DNA of 33,622 nucleotides. It comes from Candidatus Edwardsiibacteriota bacterium. GTDB lineage: Bacteria > Edwardsbacteria > AC1 > EtOH8. The notes under the pieces were generated by a model. That model worked only from the letters and a program-made list of their open reading frames with translations. It ran no database searches and was not told the origin of the DNA. The DNA is taken from assembly GCA_020053305.1 (NCBI GenBank), contig JAGVNJ010000008.1, positions 1 through 33,622 of the forward strand. Direction: 5' to 3'. A program made the translations under genes and the position numbers. Every line of letters begins with the position of its first letter. Position 1 is the first letter of the stretch. Positions 20,160 to 27,631 of the stretch are shown here, piece after piece.

Positions 20160-21115
20160 TTTCCCCTTCTGCTGATATGTTGGCTCTTTATCATGGCCGC
20201 CAGCAAGGGCAGCATTATCTCATGATGGCCGGTGATGGAATATCCCTTGCCGCCCGATGCCACCGGCCGGCCCACCACGTTGACATTGGGCCGGTAGTGC
20301 TGGATCATGTCGAAATTGGCGGTGGTGAAATTTTTCACCGAATGCCCCAGGTTGCGGGCCACGGTCAGCGCTTTAAGGAAGACCTCCGGCAGAACCACCG
20401 AGGACCCCAGATTGATGACCACTCCGCCGGACAGCTTCGAGACCTCTTCCGCCAGTATCCGGAAATCCCGGTGGCTGGCGCTGCCTATCGAGGCTCCGTC
20501 GGCCGAAGGGTGCTGGTGAATGATGTCGGTGCCCACCGCCACATGAACCGTAACGGGTATTTTCAGGCGATAGCCCTCGGCCAGCAGGCTGTGGTTGATA
20601 TAAGGGAATTTTCCCTCGTTCAGCATCAGCCCCAGGGTTTCCCCGAAGCCCAGGTCCTGGGCGTCGCCCTGGATCACCGCCCCGTTGATCAGGTCGGCCG
20701 TCTCCCGGGCCATGCCGAATGATCCGTCCTCCAGCCCTATTTGAACATCCTCCGATGTCCGCCCCCAGCAGGCCATCTCGAAATCATGGATGGCCCCGGC
20801 CCCGTTGGTGGCCAGGCCGGTGATGAAGCCCCGTTTCATCAGGTCTATGATCACCGGGTTCAGGCCGCATTTTATGGGATGGGCACCCGTCATCAATATC
20901 ACCGGACGCTTCCTCCGGCGGGCCGTAGCTACGGCCGCCGCCACCTCCCGCAGTTCCCGGGCCTTGAGGATGTCGGGCAGGCCATTGATGAAATCCTCCA
21001 GCGGCTTGCCGGGATCGGGTATCGAAGCCAAATTGTTTCGTCCCACCCGGCTGGTTCTTTTGGCTATCGAGTGGCGCTTGACCAGGCCCAGGTCGGCCTC
21101 GGGGTATCTTCCCAT
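20156..21115 (-). CDS. deoxyhypusine-synthase-like (DHS-like NAD-binding fold) protein of unknown function
   Basis: 319 residues from the ATG at 21115, which has an AGGA SD; the frame is open for 66 more codons upstream, but that stretch lies over the spacer and the DUF3108 gene and has a shadow-like composition. Conserved-looking segments are ILMTGAHPIKCGLNPVIIDL, GLATNGAGAIHDFEMA, VAVGTDIIHQHPSADG and GGVVINLGSSVVLPEVFL, which resemble the nucleotide-binding loops of DHS-like folds. Eukaryal and archaeal deoxyhypusine synthase modifies eIF5A, which bacteria lack, so the substrate here must differ. The stop codon overlaps the manC start. The family assignment is my reading of motifs and is moderate. 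Confidence 0.6.
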   Translation of the reverse strand: MGRYPEADLGLVKRHSIAKRTSRVGRNNLASIPDPGKPLEDFINGLPDILKARELREVAAAVATARRRKRPVILMTGAHPIKCGLNPVIIDLMKRGFITGLATNGAGAIHDFEMACWGRTSEDVQIGLEDGSFGMARETADLINGAVIQGDAQDLGFGETLGLMLNEGKFPYINHSLLAEGYRLKIPVTVHVAVGTDIIHQHPSADGASIGSASHRDFRILAEEVSKLSGGVVINLGSSVVLPEVFLKALTVARNLGHSVKNFTTANFDMIQHYRPNVNVVGRPVASGGKGYSITGHHEIMLPLLAAMIKSQHISRRGK

Positions 21116-21135
21116 AAAAAATCCTAAAATAATTA

Positions 21136-21942
21136 TTACTTTTCGGTGATGCCGGGGCTGTATTCCTTTAGCACCGCGTTGATGGAGCCGATGAGGATCT
21201 TGCTCTTCATCAGCACCGGGATCTTCCTCTCGTCGTTGGTCAGCCATACCCACAGCCGCCCTTTGTTCTCGAACAGTCCCGGGGTCCTTAAGACCGGCTC
21301 CACCATCAGGCACTCCACCTTGCCGAAGATGGTCTTCATCATCTCCTTTTTGTAGACCTTGACCTCCAGAGGGTAATTCTTCTTGTCGGTGTGGTTGTCT
21401 ATGTAGATCGACTTCCCCACCTCCAGCGGGAAAAGCCGGGCCCAGTACAGGGAGATCAATATATCCTTGGCCTCCGGGAACAGGTCGACCTCCTGGCCGG
21501 TGCTGTAAAAAGCTTTTCCTCTCTCCTGGTCGAACTCCACCGATTCCTGATGGTGATAACCGCCCTCGTTGAGCATTTTCTGGTAACGCAGGGAGTACAG
21601 CTTCTCGTGATCAGCGAAAGATTCTATCCGGTCGTGAACCCGGTAGAAGAACGAGAAGGTGGGGTTGGACCAGGTCTCGTTGACGATGTGATAGGCCCGA
21701 CGGTCCCGGGCCCAAGTCAGCGCGCTGTCCACCCTCATGTATGACGTTCCGGCTTTGATGAATGTTATCCCGGCCCCCTTCCATTCGATGGAGTACTCCA
21801 TCTTCTCGCCGCGCTTCAGCTTTTTTCCGGTGATGGTCGATTTCAGGGTATCCGCCACCGGGATGCCAGCCCAGGCGATATTTGACAATCCAAAAACCGT
21901 TATCAAACAAAGCAAAGCACGAATGCTTTTTGATGATCTCAT
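21136..21942 (-). CDS. DUF3108 family exported protein
   Basis: A 268-residue protein with a signal peptide (cut after NIAWA). The body is beta-rich: KLKRGEKMEYSIEWKGAGI, FFYRVHDRIESFAD, then a late VKVYKKEMMKTIFGKVECLMVEP segment and GRLWVWLTNDERKIPVLMKSK near the end. This is the DUF3108 pattern, a periplasmic lipocalin/LolA-like fold of unknown function that is often found near LPS or envelope genes. It lies between the GT9 pair and the DHS-like gene, 10 nt after the GT9 stop, and should be part of the same operon. Confidence 0.85.
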   Translation of the reverse strand: MRSSKSIRALLCLITVFGLSNIAWAGIPVADTLKSTITGKKLKRGEKMEYSIEWKGAGITFIKAGTSYMRVDSALTWARDRRAYHIVNETWSNPTFSFFYRVHDRIESFADHEKLYSLRYQKMLNEGGYHHQESVEFDQERGKAFYSTGQEVDLFPEAKDILISLYWARLFPLEVGKSIYIDNHTDKKNYPLEVKVYKKEMMKTIFGKVECLMVEPVLRTPGLFENKGRLWVWLTNDERKIPVLMKSKILIGSINAVLKEYSPGITEK

Positions 21943-21952
21943 AATTTAACGT

Positions 21953-23008
21953 TTATTCCCGATTAATGTTTTCGTTTATTGACTGGTTTATTTTCGAAAA
22001 AACCTCTTCCACCGTGACCTTATCCATGCAATCGTATTCGGGACATTTTCGGTCGGTGCATTTTCGGCATAATTCCACCGGCGGGATAAGCGTTGAATGT
22101 CCCGGGCCGTAAGGCCCCCAGCGTTTGGGGTGACAGGGGATCATCGGGCAGTACAGGCCTATCACCTTGGTCGTTACCGCCGTAGCAATATGCAGCGGCC
22201 CGGTGCTGTTGGCCACCATTAATTTTGCCTGCGACAGAAAAGCGGCCAGCTCCGGCAGGGAAAGACCCGACACCCAGGCCGGCTGGGTTTTAAGATAAGC
22301 CCGTAGTTTTTCTTTGATGCGTTCTTCGCCCGGCCCCAGGGTCACGGCCACTTTTATTTTCTGAATTCTGAATTCTGAATTCTGAATTCGATCTATCACA
22401 TCGGCAAACTTTTGGATCGGCCAATCCCTGGCCGAGCCCCCGCTGCCGGGATGGATGACTATGAACGGCTGGCTGAGGTCAATTTTTCCGGATAGTTTTT
22501 TTGTGATCTGCTCCTTCAACTCCCCGGTAACCGATATCTCCGGCAGATATTTTTTCTCGGAATAAGATTCGATGCCTAATCCCGAGCGCACCAGATCCAG
22601 GTTATGCTCCAGTTCGTGCTTCAGGCTGAACTTGCGGTGCTGTTTCACCCGGCGGTTGAACAGCAGGCTGTATGACCGGTAGGCGGTGCCGATCCTGACC
22701 GGGACCCCGGCCAGCCGCAGGGCCCAGGCCAGCCGGCCGGTGGGGTGCAGCAGGACAGCCAGATCGAAATCATGCGTCTTTAGGATTTTGGCCAATCCCC
22801 GGGCATTCAGGTTTGGATGGTCATTTATCACCGCATCCACCGATTTTGAGAGCGCGATCAGCGGGGCGGTGTATTCCCGGGCCAGAAAAGTGATCCGGCA
22901 TCCGGGATAAATATCCTTTAAAAGAGCGGCGGCGGAAAGCGACAGGATAACGTCCCCTATCCGGTCGGTCCTTACCAGCAGTATGTTTTTATATGCTTTA
23001 TCAGACAA
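21953..23008 (-). CDS. GT9 family glycosyltransferase (ADP-heptose:LPS heptosyltransferase-like)
   Basis: A 351-residue GT-B enzyme of the heptosyltransferase family. It has ILLVRTDRIGDVILSLSAAALL at the N-terminus, FIVIHPGSGGSARDWP in the donor half, VANSTGPLHIATAV and a Cys-rich end (CRKCTDRKCPEYDC). It probably adds a heptose or related sugar to the LPS inner core. The start codon is TTG at 23008, since no ATG fits before the first strand; the SD is weak. An insert at residues about 207-217 (RIQNSEFRIQK) is encoded by a 7-bp tandem repeat and looks foreign to the family. It is separated from the other GT9 gene by a 75-nt palindromic spacer. Confidence 0.88.
   Translation of the reverse strand: MSDKAYKNILLVRTDRIGDVILSLSAAALLKDIYPGCRITFLAREYTAPLIALSKSVDAVINDHPNLNARGLAKILKTHDFDLAVLLHPTGRLAWALRLAGVPVRIGTAYRSYSLLFNRRVKQHRKFSLKHELEHNLDLVRSGLGIESYSEKKYLPEISVTGELKEQITKKLSGKIDLSQPFIVIHPGSGGSARDWPIQKFADVIDRIQNSEFRIQKIKVAVTLGPGEERIKEKLRAYLKTQPAWVSGLSLPELAAFLSQAKLMVANSTGPLHIATAVTTKVIGLYCPMIPCHPKRWGPYGPGHSTLIPPVELCRKCTDRKCPEYDCMDKVTVEEVFSKINQSINENINRE
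22359..22389. repeat. 7-bp tandem repeat (TTCTGAA x4.4) inside a GT9 gene
   Basis: Four and a half direct copies of TTCTGAA. Because 7 bp is not a multiple of three, three units encode a heptapeptide in any frame; here it reads NSEFRIQ on the minus strand. The same repeat occurs in frame inside the aspartate-semialdehyde dehydrogenase gene at 29478-29505. Confidence 0.95.
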
Positions 23009-23029
23009 TTTATTAAGAAATAATTTAAT

Positions 23030-23086
23030 TTCAACCTCGCCCTTCCCTCTCTTTAAGCATTAGGAGAGGGGTAGGGAAGAGGTCAA
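23030..23086. repeat. imperfect palindrome between the two GT9 genes
   Basis: The left arm (CAACCTCGCCCTTCC...) and the complement of the right arm (GACCTCTTCCCTACCCC...) align over about 25 nt with a few mismatches around a TTAAGCATTA centre. The right end includes the TGA stop of the upstream GT9 gene. The transcript would fold into a long hairpin with no adjacent U tract. Confidence 0.6.
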
Positions 23087-24204
23087 CGATTTGCCTTGAG
23101 ATGATTATGCCCCTTCTTGGCCGCCTTGAAGATGGCATCCATATCCAGCTGTTTGATGCATTCCAGGCTGTCGCAGGATTTCTTCCAGCAGGGGCTGCAG
23201 TCCAGGTCGGGCACGATCCGTTCTCCCCGCCCGAACAGCTCGATCTCGCCGGCGCAGGACAGTCCGAACCACACCACCACGTATTTTTTGAGGGCGATGG
23301 CCATGTGCATGGCCGAGGTGTCCCCGGTGATCACCAGGTCGCAGGCGTCCACGTAGACCACGCCCCGGCGAATGCCCTGGTCGGTGGGGCTGTTGATGAC
23401 AAAGGCCCCGGCCCGGTCCTTGATCTCCTTGTTGCGCTGGCTCTCGGCCTTCCCGCCCAGCAGCATTATCCGGGCATTGGGCAGTTCGTTCTGTATCCGG
23501 CCGATCAGTTCCAGATGCTGCTCGACGGTCATCTTCTTGTTGGGGAAAAGGTCGGAACATCCGGTGTTGAACCCGATGACGATATCGTTCTTTTCGATCC
23601 CGTTGTTCCGGCGGTAGGCCGCGGCCCAGGCCTTCTCCTCCGGAGTCAGCTCCAGCACGTAATCCTCGCCCTGATAATCCAGCGCCATGGCCTGGGCCAG
23701 AAACTGTATCCCGGTCACCTGGTTCTTCTTGAACTTCAGGTCGTCGTCGATGCCCAGCCGGTAGGCGTATTCGGCCTCGGGGTTGAAATAGGTGATGGCC
23801 CCGTTCTGGTCCAGGGCGAAGCCCAGCTTCTCCTCGGCCTGAACCAAATTGGCCAGAGCATCCGAGCGGTAGGCCTTGTCGATGGAATAGATCTTGTCGT
23901 ACTTGATGGCCTGCAGGATGCTGACGGTCTCGAAGTCGTAGGGCCATATCTTGTCGATGTAAGGGTTGTTCTGCAGCAGGGGAATGGCCATCGGCAGGGT
24001 CACCCAGTGGATGGCGCTCTGGGGGTCCTGGCGCTTGATGGCCGGCAGCAGGGCGGTGGTCATCAGCACTGCGCCCAGGGCGTCCAGGTTGATGATCAGG
24101 ATCTTTTTGCCGCGGGGCTTTTGCTCCTGGCAGGTCTGGCACAGCCAGCCCGGCCGGCAGGGCTTGTAGCCGTTAAAATCCTTGCAGTCAATGGTGGGAT
24201 TCAA
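23083..24204 (-). CDS. GT9 family glycosyltransferase with Cys-rich N-terminus
   Basis: A 373-residue heptosyltransferase-type enzyme. A short leader with four cysteines (C7, C16, C22, C25 in DCKDFNGYKPCRPGWLCQTC) precedes the usual core start KILIINLDALGAVLMTTALLPAI. Later come IVIGFNTGCSDLFPNKKMTVEQHLELI, IMLLGGKAE, VITGDTSAMHMAIALKKYVVVWFG and a second Cys cluster (CSPCWKKSCDSLEC). Both Cys groups could bind one metal or cluster. It probably builds LPS core or another heptose glycan. The start is TTG at 24204 with an AGG SD about 9 nt away; no ATG occurs before the core. It is the first gene behind the promoter at 24259-24286. Confidence 0.87.
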   Translation of the reverse strand: MNPTIDCKDFNGYKPCRPGWLCQTCQEQKPRGKKILIINLDALGAVLMTTALLPAIKRQDPQSAIHWVTLPMAIPLLQNNPYIDKIWPYDFETVSILQAIKYDKIYSIDKAYRSDALANLVQAEEKLGFALDQNGAITYFNPEAEYAYRLGIDDDLKFKKNQVTGIQFLAQAMALDYQGEDYVLELTPEEKAWAAAYRRNNGIEKNDIVIGFNTGCSDLFPNKKMTVEQHLELIGRIQNELPNARIMLLGGKAESQRNKEIKDRAGAFVINSPTDQGIRRGVVYVDACDLVITGDTSAMHMAIALKKYVVVWFGLSCAGEIELFGRGERIVPDLDCSPCWKKSCDSLECIKQLDMDAIFKAAKKGHNHLKANR

Positions 24205-24258
24205 ATTTCGTAACCTATAAGTAAGTTAATATATTACAATTTACGACGTTAGTGTTTT

Positions 24259-24286
24259 ATTATAACAAAATAAAGGGAAAATGCAA
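24259..24286 (-). promoter_or_regulatory. sigma70-type promoter of the GT9-to-ComFB envelope operon
   Basis: Minus-strand TTGCAT (24286-24281) and a perfect TATAAT (24264-24259) are separated by 16 nt. Predicted transcription starts about 48 nt before the TTG start. This is the only clear promoter for the eight co-directional genes down to 16287. Confidence 0.65.
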
Positions 24287-24354
24287 CAGAAATATGCATG
24301 GTATGAACTTCAAAGATTCATTCTTTATTTACACGAGCTTTTATTATTCCTTTT

Positions 24355-24468
24355 GTCATTGCGATTTACTTTCCTTGACACAAACGAAGCAATCTCCGAG
24401 CTGCTTGCTTGTTTGTTAGCCCGGAGAAGATCGCTTCGCATGCAAAATAAAAGCTGTCTCGCGATGAC
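24355..24468. repeat. palindromic dispersed element with GTCATTGCGA-type ends
   Basis: Termini GTCATTGCGA and TCGCGATGAC are inverted repeats with one mismatch. Inside, GAAGCAATCTCCG faces CGGAGAAGATCGCTTC in inverted orientation. It fills much of the 368-nt gap between a GT9 gene and the 65-aa gene; the rest of the gap holds the GT9 promoter and a terminator. A plus-strand open frame crossing it is not a gene. Confidence 0.7.
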
Positions 24469-24521
24469 CATTCATTTCTCGATCAACAGCTCGACTGTGA
24501 ATATGCTATCAACGGTAAAAC

Positions 24522-24545
24522 AAAAAGACGGCCCCTTCGGCCGCC
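24522..24545 (-). terminator. intrinsic terminator of the dnaX-ybaB-recR-65aa transcript
   Basis: On the minus strand GGCGGCC and GGCCGTC pair over 7 bp (one G-U) around GAAGG, followed by TTTTTGTTTT. It lies 28 nt past the stop of the 65-aa gene. Confidence 0.8.
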
Positions 24546-24572
24546 TGCGGATGTAAGATGTAATATCTTTAT

Positions 24573-24770
24573 TTAATCATCTACTGTTAAATCTGGATGG
24601 AGCGGTACACTTTTAACCACCTTAAGTAGAATGCATTTTCGGTGACAAAATAATTGTTGTGTTTCATCATAGTCGGGCTTAGGGTAAATAATTAGTTTGA
24701 CTGCTTTGTTGAAATCTAAGGTTTTGCCACAAAAACAACAAATGACGTTTTGTTTTCTCTTTTCAATCAT
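24573..24770 (-). CDS. small Cys/His (zinc-binding-type) protein
   Basis: A 65-residue protein. The start VICCFCGKTLDF has a CxxC-like pair (C11/C12 with C14), and a second ligand group follows in LFCHRKC near 46-52, ending with VPLHPDLTVDD. The spacing suggests one zinc site. It lies 40 nt after recR in the same direction and just before a terminator, which supports a real gene at the end of that operon. The SD is weak and the gene is AT-rich. The function is unknown. Confidence 0.65.
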   Translation of the reverse strand: MIEKRKQNVICCFCGKTLDFNKAVKLIIYPKPDYDETQQLFCHRKCILLKVVKSVPLHPDLTVDD

Positions 24771-24810
24771 AACTCACGTCTTCTTATATAAAGATTTATG
24801 ATATAAAATC

Positions 24811-25410
24811 TCACATCTCCTGCCGGCCGGTCAGGGCCCGGCTCAATGTCACCTCGTCGGAGAACTCCAGATCGCTGCCCACCGGCAGTCCCCGGGCGAT
24901 CCGGGTCACCTTTATCCCCAATGGCTTGACCAGCTTCATCAGGTACAGCGCGGTGGCCTCGCCCTCGGCATTGGGGTTGGTGGCGATGATCATCTCCCTG
25001 ACCTCGGTCTTCTCCAGCCTCTGCATCAGCTCACGGATACGCAGGTCGTCCGGGCCGATGCCGTCTAAGGGCGAAAGATGCCCCTGCAACACATGATACA
25101 GCCCGTGAAACTCCGAGGTTTTTTCTATGGCCAGCAGGTCGTTGGTCTCCTCCACCACGCAGATCAGGGCCGGCTCCCGCTTTACGTCCCGGCAGATGGT
25201 GCACAGGTCGTTCTCCGAGGCGTTGAAGCACTGGACGCAGAAGCGGACCTTTTCCTTCAGCTCCACGATGGCGTTGGCCAGGGCCACCGCGTCCTCCTGG
25301 CTGGACTTGAGCAGATAGAAGGCCAGACGCTGGGCGGTCTTCCGCCCGATGCCGGGAAGCTTCATCAGCTCGTCTATGGTGCGCGACAGTATTTCCGATC
25401 CGTAATGCAT
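24811..25410 (-). CDS. recR: recombination mediator RecR
   Basis: 199 residues from the ATG at 25410. The open frame runs 16 codons further up across a palindromic spacer, but MHYGSEILSRTIDEL is the family N-terminus. It has a helix-hairpin-helix (LPGIGRKTAQR, 18-28), a zinc finger (C58, C61, C70, C73), and a Toprim domain starting at ICVVEETNDLLAIEKT with IIATNPNAEGEATA. RecR works with RecO/RecF to load RecA on SSB-coated gaps. The order dnaX-ybaB-recR is the conserved bacterial arrangement. Confidence 0.97.
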   Translation of the reverse strand: MHYGSEILSRTIDELMKLPGIGRKTAQRLAFYLLKSSQEDAVALANAIVELKEKVRFCVQCFNASENDLCTICRDVKREPALICVVEETNDLLAIEKTSEFHGLYHVLQGHLSPLDGIGPDDLRIRELMQRLEKTEVREMIIATNPNAEGEATALYLMKLVKPLGIKVTRIARGLPVGSDLEFSDEVTLSRALTGRQEM

Positions 25411-25431
25411 AATTCTTTCTACCCCACCCGT

Positions 25432-25455
25432 ATCCCTCCCCTCGAGGGGAGGGAT
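25432..25455. repeat. perfect 24-bp palindrome in the ybaB-recR spacer
   Basis: ATCCCTCCCC-TCGA-GGGGAGGGAT is fully self-complementary over 24 bp and centred on an XhoI-like CTCGAG. It occupies most of the spacer between the ybaB stop and the recR start. It resembles the pyrimidine/purine palindrome at 23030-23086 in sequence style. Confidence 0.9.
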
Positions 25456-25468
25456 CAAAGGGAGAGGT

Positions 25469-25783
25469 TTAAAACATCCCCGGGAGGCTCATCCCGCCGG
25501 TCAGGGCGGACATCTCCCTGGCCGCCAGGTCGCGGGACATTTTTACGGCCTCCTGCACCCCGCTCAAGACCAGCTCCTGCAGCATCTCGGCTTCCTCGGG
25601 CTTGACGATCTCCGGGGAGATCTTTATATCCAGAACATTCTGCTGGCCGTCGGCAATGACCTTGACCATGCCGCCGCCCACCGAGGCCTCCACCCTCTTG
25701 TCGGCCAGTTCTTTCTGGATGCTTTCCATCTTCGACTGCATCATCTGGGCCTGCTTTAAAATATCCCCCATTCCCTTGGCCAT
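25469..25783 (-). CDS. ybaB: YbaB/EbfC family nucleoid-associated protein
   Basis: About 104 residues. The N-terminus MGDILKQAQMMQSKMESIQKELADKRVEASVGGGMVKVIADGQ and the later DIKISPEIVKPEEAEMLQELVLSGVQEAV match the YbaB/EbfC family, small dimers that bind DNA and coat the nucleoid. Two adjacent ATGs occur at 25786 and 25783; the AGGAGG SD is one base from the first and four from the second, so the second is preferred. It lies between dnaX and recR as in most bacteria, but here separated from dnaX by a dispersed repeat. Confidence 0.95.
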   Translation of the reverse strand: MAKGMGDILKQAQMMQSKMESIQKELADKRVEASVGGGMVKVIADGQQNVLDIKISPEIVKPEEAEMLQELVLSGVQEAVKMSRDLAAREMSALTGGMSLPGMF

Positions 25784-25824
25784 CATGCCTCCTTTTATAA
25801 TTTCAAGACAACATCGACAATATT

Positions 25825-25908
25825 GTCATTCCCATGTAAATGGGAATCCAGCAAGCCCCTGGATACCTGCTGGAGTTTATGCTGAATGTAATGAAGTGCA
25901 GGTATGAC
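25825..25908. repeat. GTCATTCC-type dispersed repeat between dnaX and ybaB
   Basis: Begins GTCATTCCCATGTAAATGGG, a short hairpin, and ends GCAGGTATGAC; the outer ends (GTCAT.CC / GG.ATGAC) are inverted. It belongs to the same family as the elements at 28652-28713 and 28775-28906. Confidence 0.75.
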
Positions 25909-25931
25909 ATTACAAGTCAAACCTTATAGCC

Positions 25932-27578
25932 TTACACCACCTCGCCGTCCACCGCATCCATGAAATTCTTCAGCTGGGGCGATTCCATGACCTCGGATTT
26001 CCTGCGGTCTACCTCATCCTGCCGGCTCAGGCGCTGGGGGGCCTCCTTTACCTGCGGCGTCTGGGAGGTCTGCCCTTTTTCGATCTGGCAGATGACCTTG
26101 AGTTTCTGCCCCCATAATTTCAGGGTCTCCTCCTGGATCAGCTCCTGGTAGCTCTTGTCCTCCAGGGATTTTTTATGAAAGTTGGCCTGGGGACCGAAGC
26201 TCAGGATAAGGCTGCCGTCGCTGACTCCCACCGGACGGGCCGAGGCCAGGCAGGTCCCGGCGGTCATGTGCCGCTCCTGGACCGCTGTTATCAGCCTCTG
26301 CCACAGGGATTCGAAATCCCGGCTCACCGGCTCGGCGGAAACTGTGTATTCAGCCGGTTCTTCTTTTACCGGGCTGGCATCCAGTTTAGACTGCTTGGGA
26401 GGCTTTGCGGCCGGAGCCGACTGTTCCTCTTTCTCCGGATTGTCCCCGCCCTGGTCCAGCAGTTTTATCACTTCCTCCAGCCGGACGGTGGAGTCAAGGT
26501 TGCACAGCCTTAAGGCGGCCATCTCCAGTATCAGCCGGGCCTGGGAACTGCGCTTCATAGTGGCCTCGGCGTCTATCAGGATGTTGACCATCCGCAATAT
26601 ATCCCGGTCATCCAGGCCTTCGGCCTGTTTTGTATACTTATCCACTTCCTCGGGGGTCATCTCCCCGGCCGCGGTCCGGCCGGAGCCGGCGGCTATCAGC
26701 AGCAGCTTGCGCAGGTGGGCCAGCCATCCCAGGATGAACTCCTGCAGATCGTAGCCGCCAACTGCCACCTGGTCGATCAACGACAGAATACCCGGCTTGT
26801 CGTGGGCCCTCACCAGTTCCAGGGTCTTGAAATACATCTCCTCGTCCACCAAACCCAGCACCTGCCGGGCGTCTTCGGCTTTGATGCTGTTGCCGCTGAA
26901 GGCGATCAGCTGGTCCATCAGGCTGATGGAATCGCGCATGGAGCCCTCGGCCTTCTTGGCCACGATATACAGGCACTCGTCATCGGCCTGGACCTCCTCG
27001 CCGGACAGCATCTTCTTGAGATGGGCCACGATCTCGTTCAGCTGGATGCGGCGGAAATCGAAGCGCTGGCAGCGGGACAATATGGTGATGGGCACCTTGT
27101 GCACTTCGGTGGTGGCGAAGACGAACACCACGTGGGCCGGCGGCTCCTCCAGGGTCTTCAGCAGGGCGTTGAAGGCCTCCTTGGTCAGCATGTGGACCTC
27201 GTCGATGATGTAGATCTTGTACTTGCCCTGGGTGGGGGTGTATTTGACGTTCTCCCGCAGGTCGCGGATCTGGTCGATGCCGCGGTTGGAGGCGCCGTCT
27301 ATCTCCAGCACGTCCATGCTGCGCGAGCCGGTGATCTCCAGGCAGGAGGTGCACTGGTTGCAGGGCGTCTCGGTGGGCCCCTGGGCGCAGTTGAGGGCCT
27401 TGGCCAGGATCCGGGCGGTGGTGGTCTTGCCCACCCCCCGGGCCCCGGCGAAGATGTAGGCGTGGGCGGTGCGCTTGGTGCGGATGGCGTTGCGCAGGGT
27501 GGTGCTTACGTGCTCCTGGCCCACGATCTCCTCGAAGTTCTGGGGCCGCCACTTGCGGGCTAAAACAAGGTATGACAT
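25932..27578 (-). CDS. dnaX: DNA polymerase III subunit gamma/tau
   Basis: A 548-residue clamp-loader ATPase. Walker A GARGVGKT (45-52), four zinc cysteines (C64, C73, C76, C79), Walker B DEVHML, and the SRCQRFDFRR sensor/arginine-finger region are all present. A domain III follows, and a shorter C-terminal region from about residue 370 (acidic linker, then a DUF-type tau tail). It loads the sliding clamp and holds polymerase cores at the fork. I saw no A-AAA-AAG slippery site, so a frameshifted gamma form is not evident. The SD is AGGA, 9 nt before the ATG. The SRP RNA gene lies immediately upstream, as in many bacteria. Confidence 0.97.
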   Translation of the reverse strand: MSYLVLARKWRPQNFEEIVGQEHVSTTLRNAIRTKRTAHAYIFAGARGVGKTTTARILAKALNCAQGPTETPCNQCTSCLEITGSRSMDVLEIDGASNRGIDQIRDLRENVKYTPTQGKYKIYIIDEVHMLTKEAFNALLKTLEEPPAHVVFVFATTEVHKVPITILSRCQRFDFRRIQLNEIVAHLKKMLSGEEVQADDECLYIVAKKAEGSMRDSISLMDQLIAFSGNSIKAEDARQVLGLVDEEMYFKTLELVRAHDKPGILSLIDQVAVGGYDLQEFILGWLAHLRKLLLIAAGSGRTAAGEMTPEEVDKYTKQAEGLDDRDILRMVNILIDAEATMKRSSQARLILEMAALRLCNLDSTVRLEEVIKLLDQGGDNPEKEEQSAPAAKPPKQSKLDASPVKEEPAEYTVSAEPVSRDFESLWQRLITAVQERHMTAGTCLASARPVGVSDGSLILSFGPQANFHKKSLEDKSYQELIQEETLKLWGQKLKVICQIEKGQTSQTPQVKEAPQRLSRQDEVDRRKSEVMESPQLKNFMDAVDGEVV

Positions 27579-27631
27579 AAAATATTTTCCTGAATTGTCA
27601 GATTATTTTCACTTTACGAGCCTCTACAAAA

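Noticed and set aside
21116-21313. 66-codon N-terminal extension of the DHS-like gene
   Set aside because: It overlaps the DUF3108 gene, has Arg/Gly/Gln-rich shadow composition, and the ATG at 21115 has its own SD.
24281-24556. Plus-strand frame of 91 codons
   Set aside because: It covers a palindromic repeat and a minus-strand terminator; there is no SD or domain.
25932-27578. Programmed frameshift in dnaX
   Set aside because: I looked for an A-rich slippery site with a following hairpin near the linker and saw none convincing.
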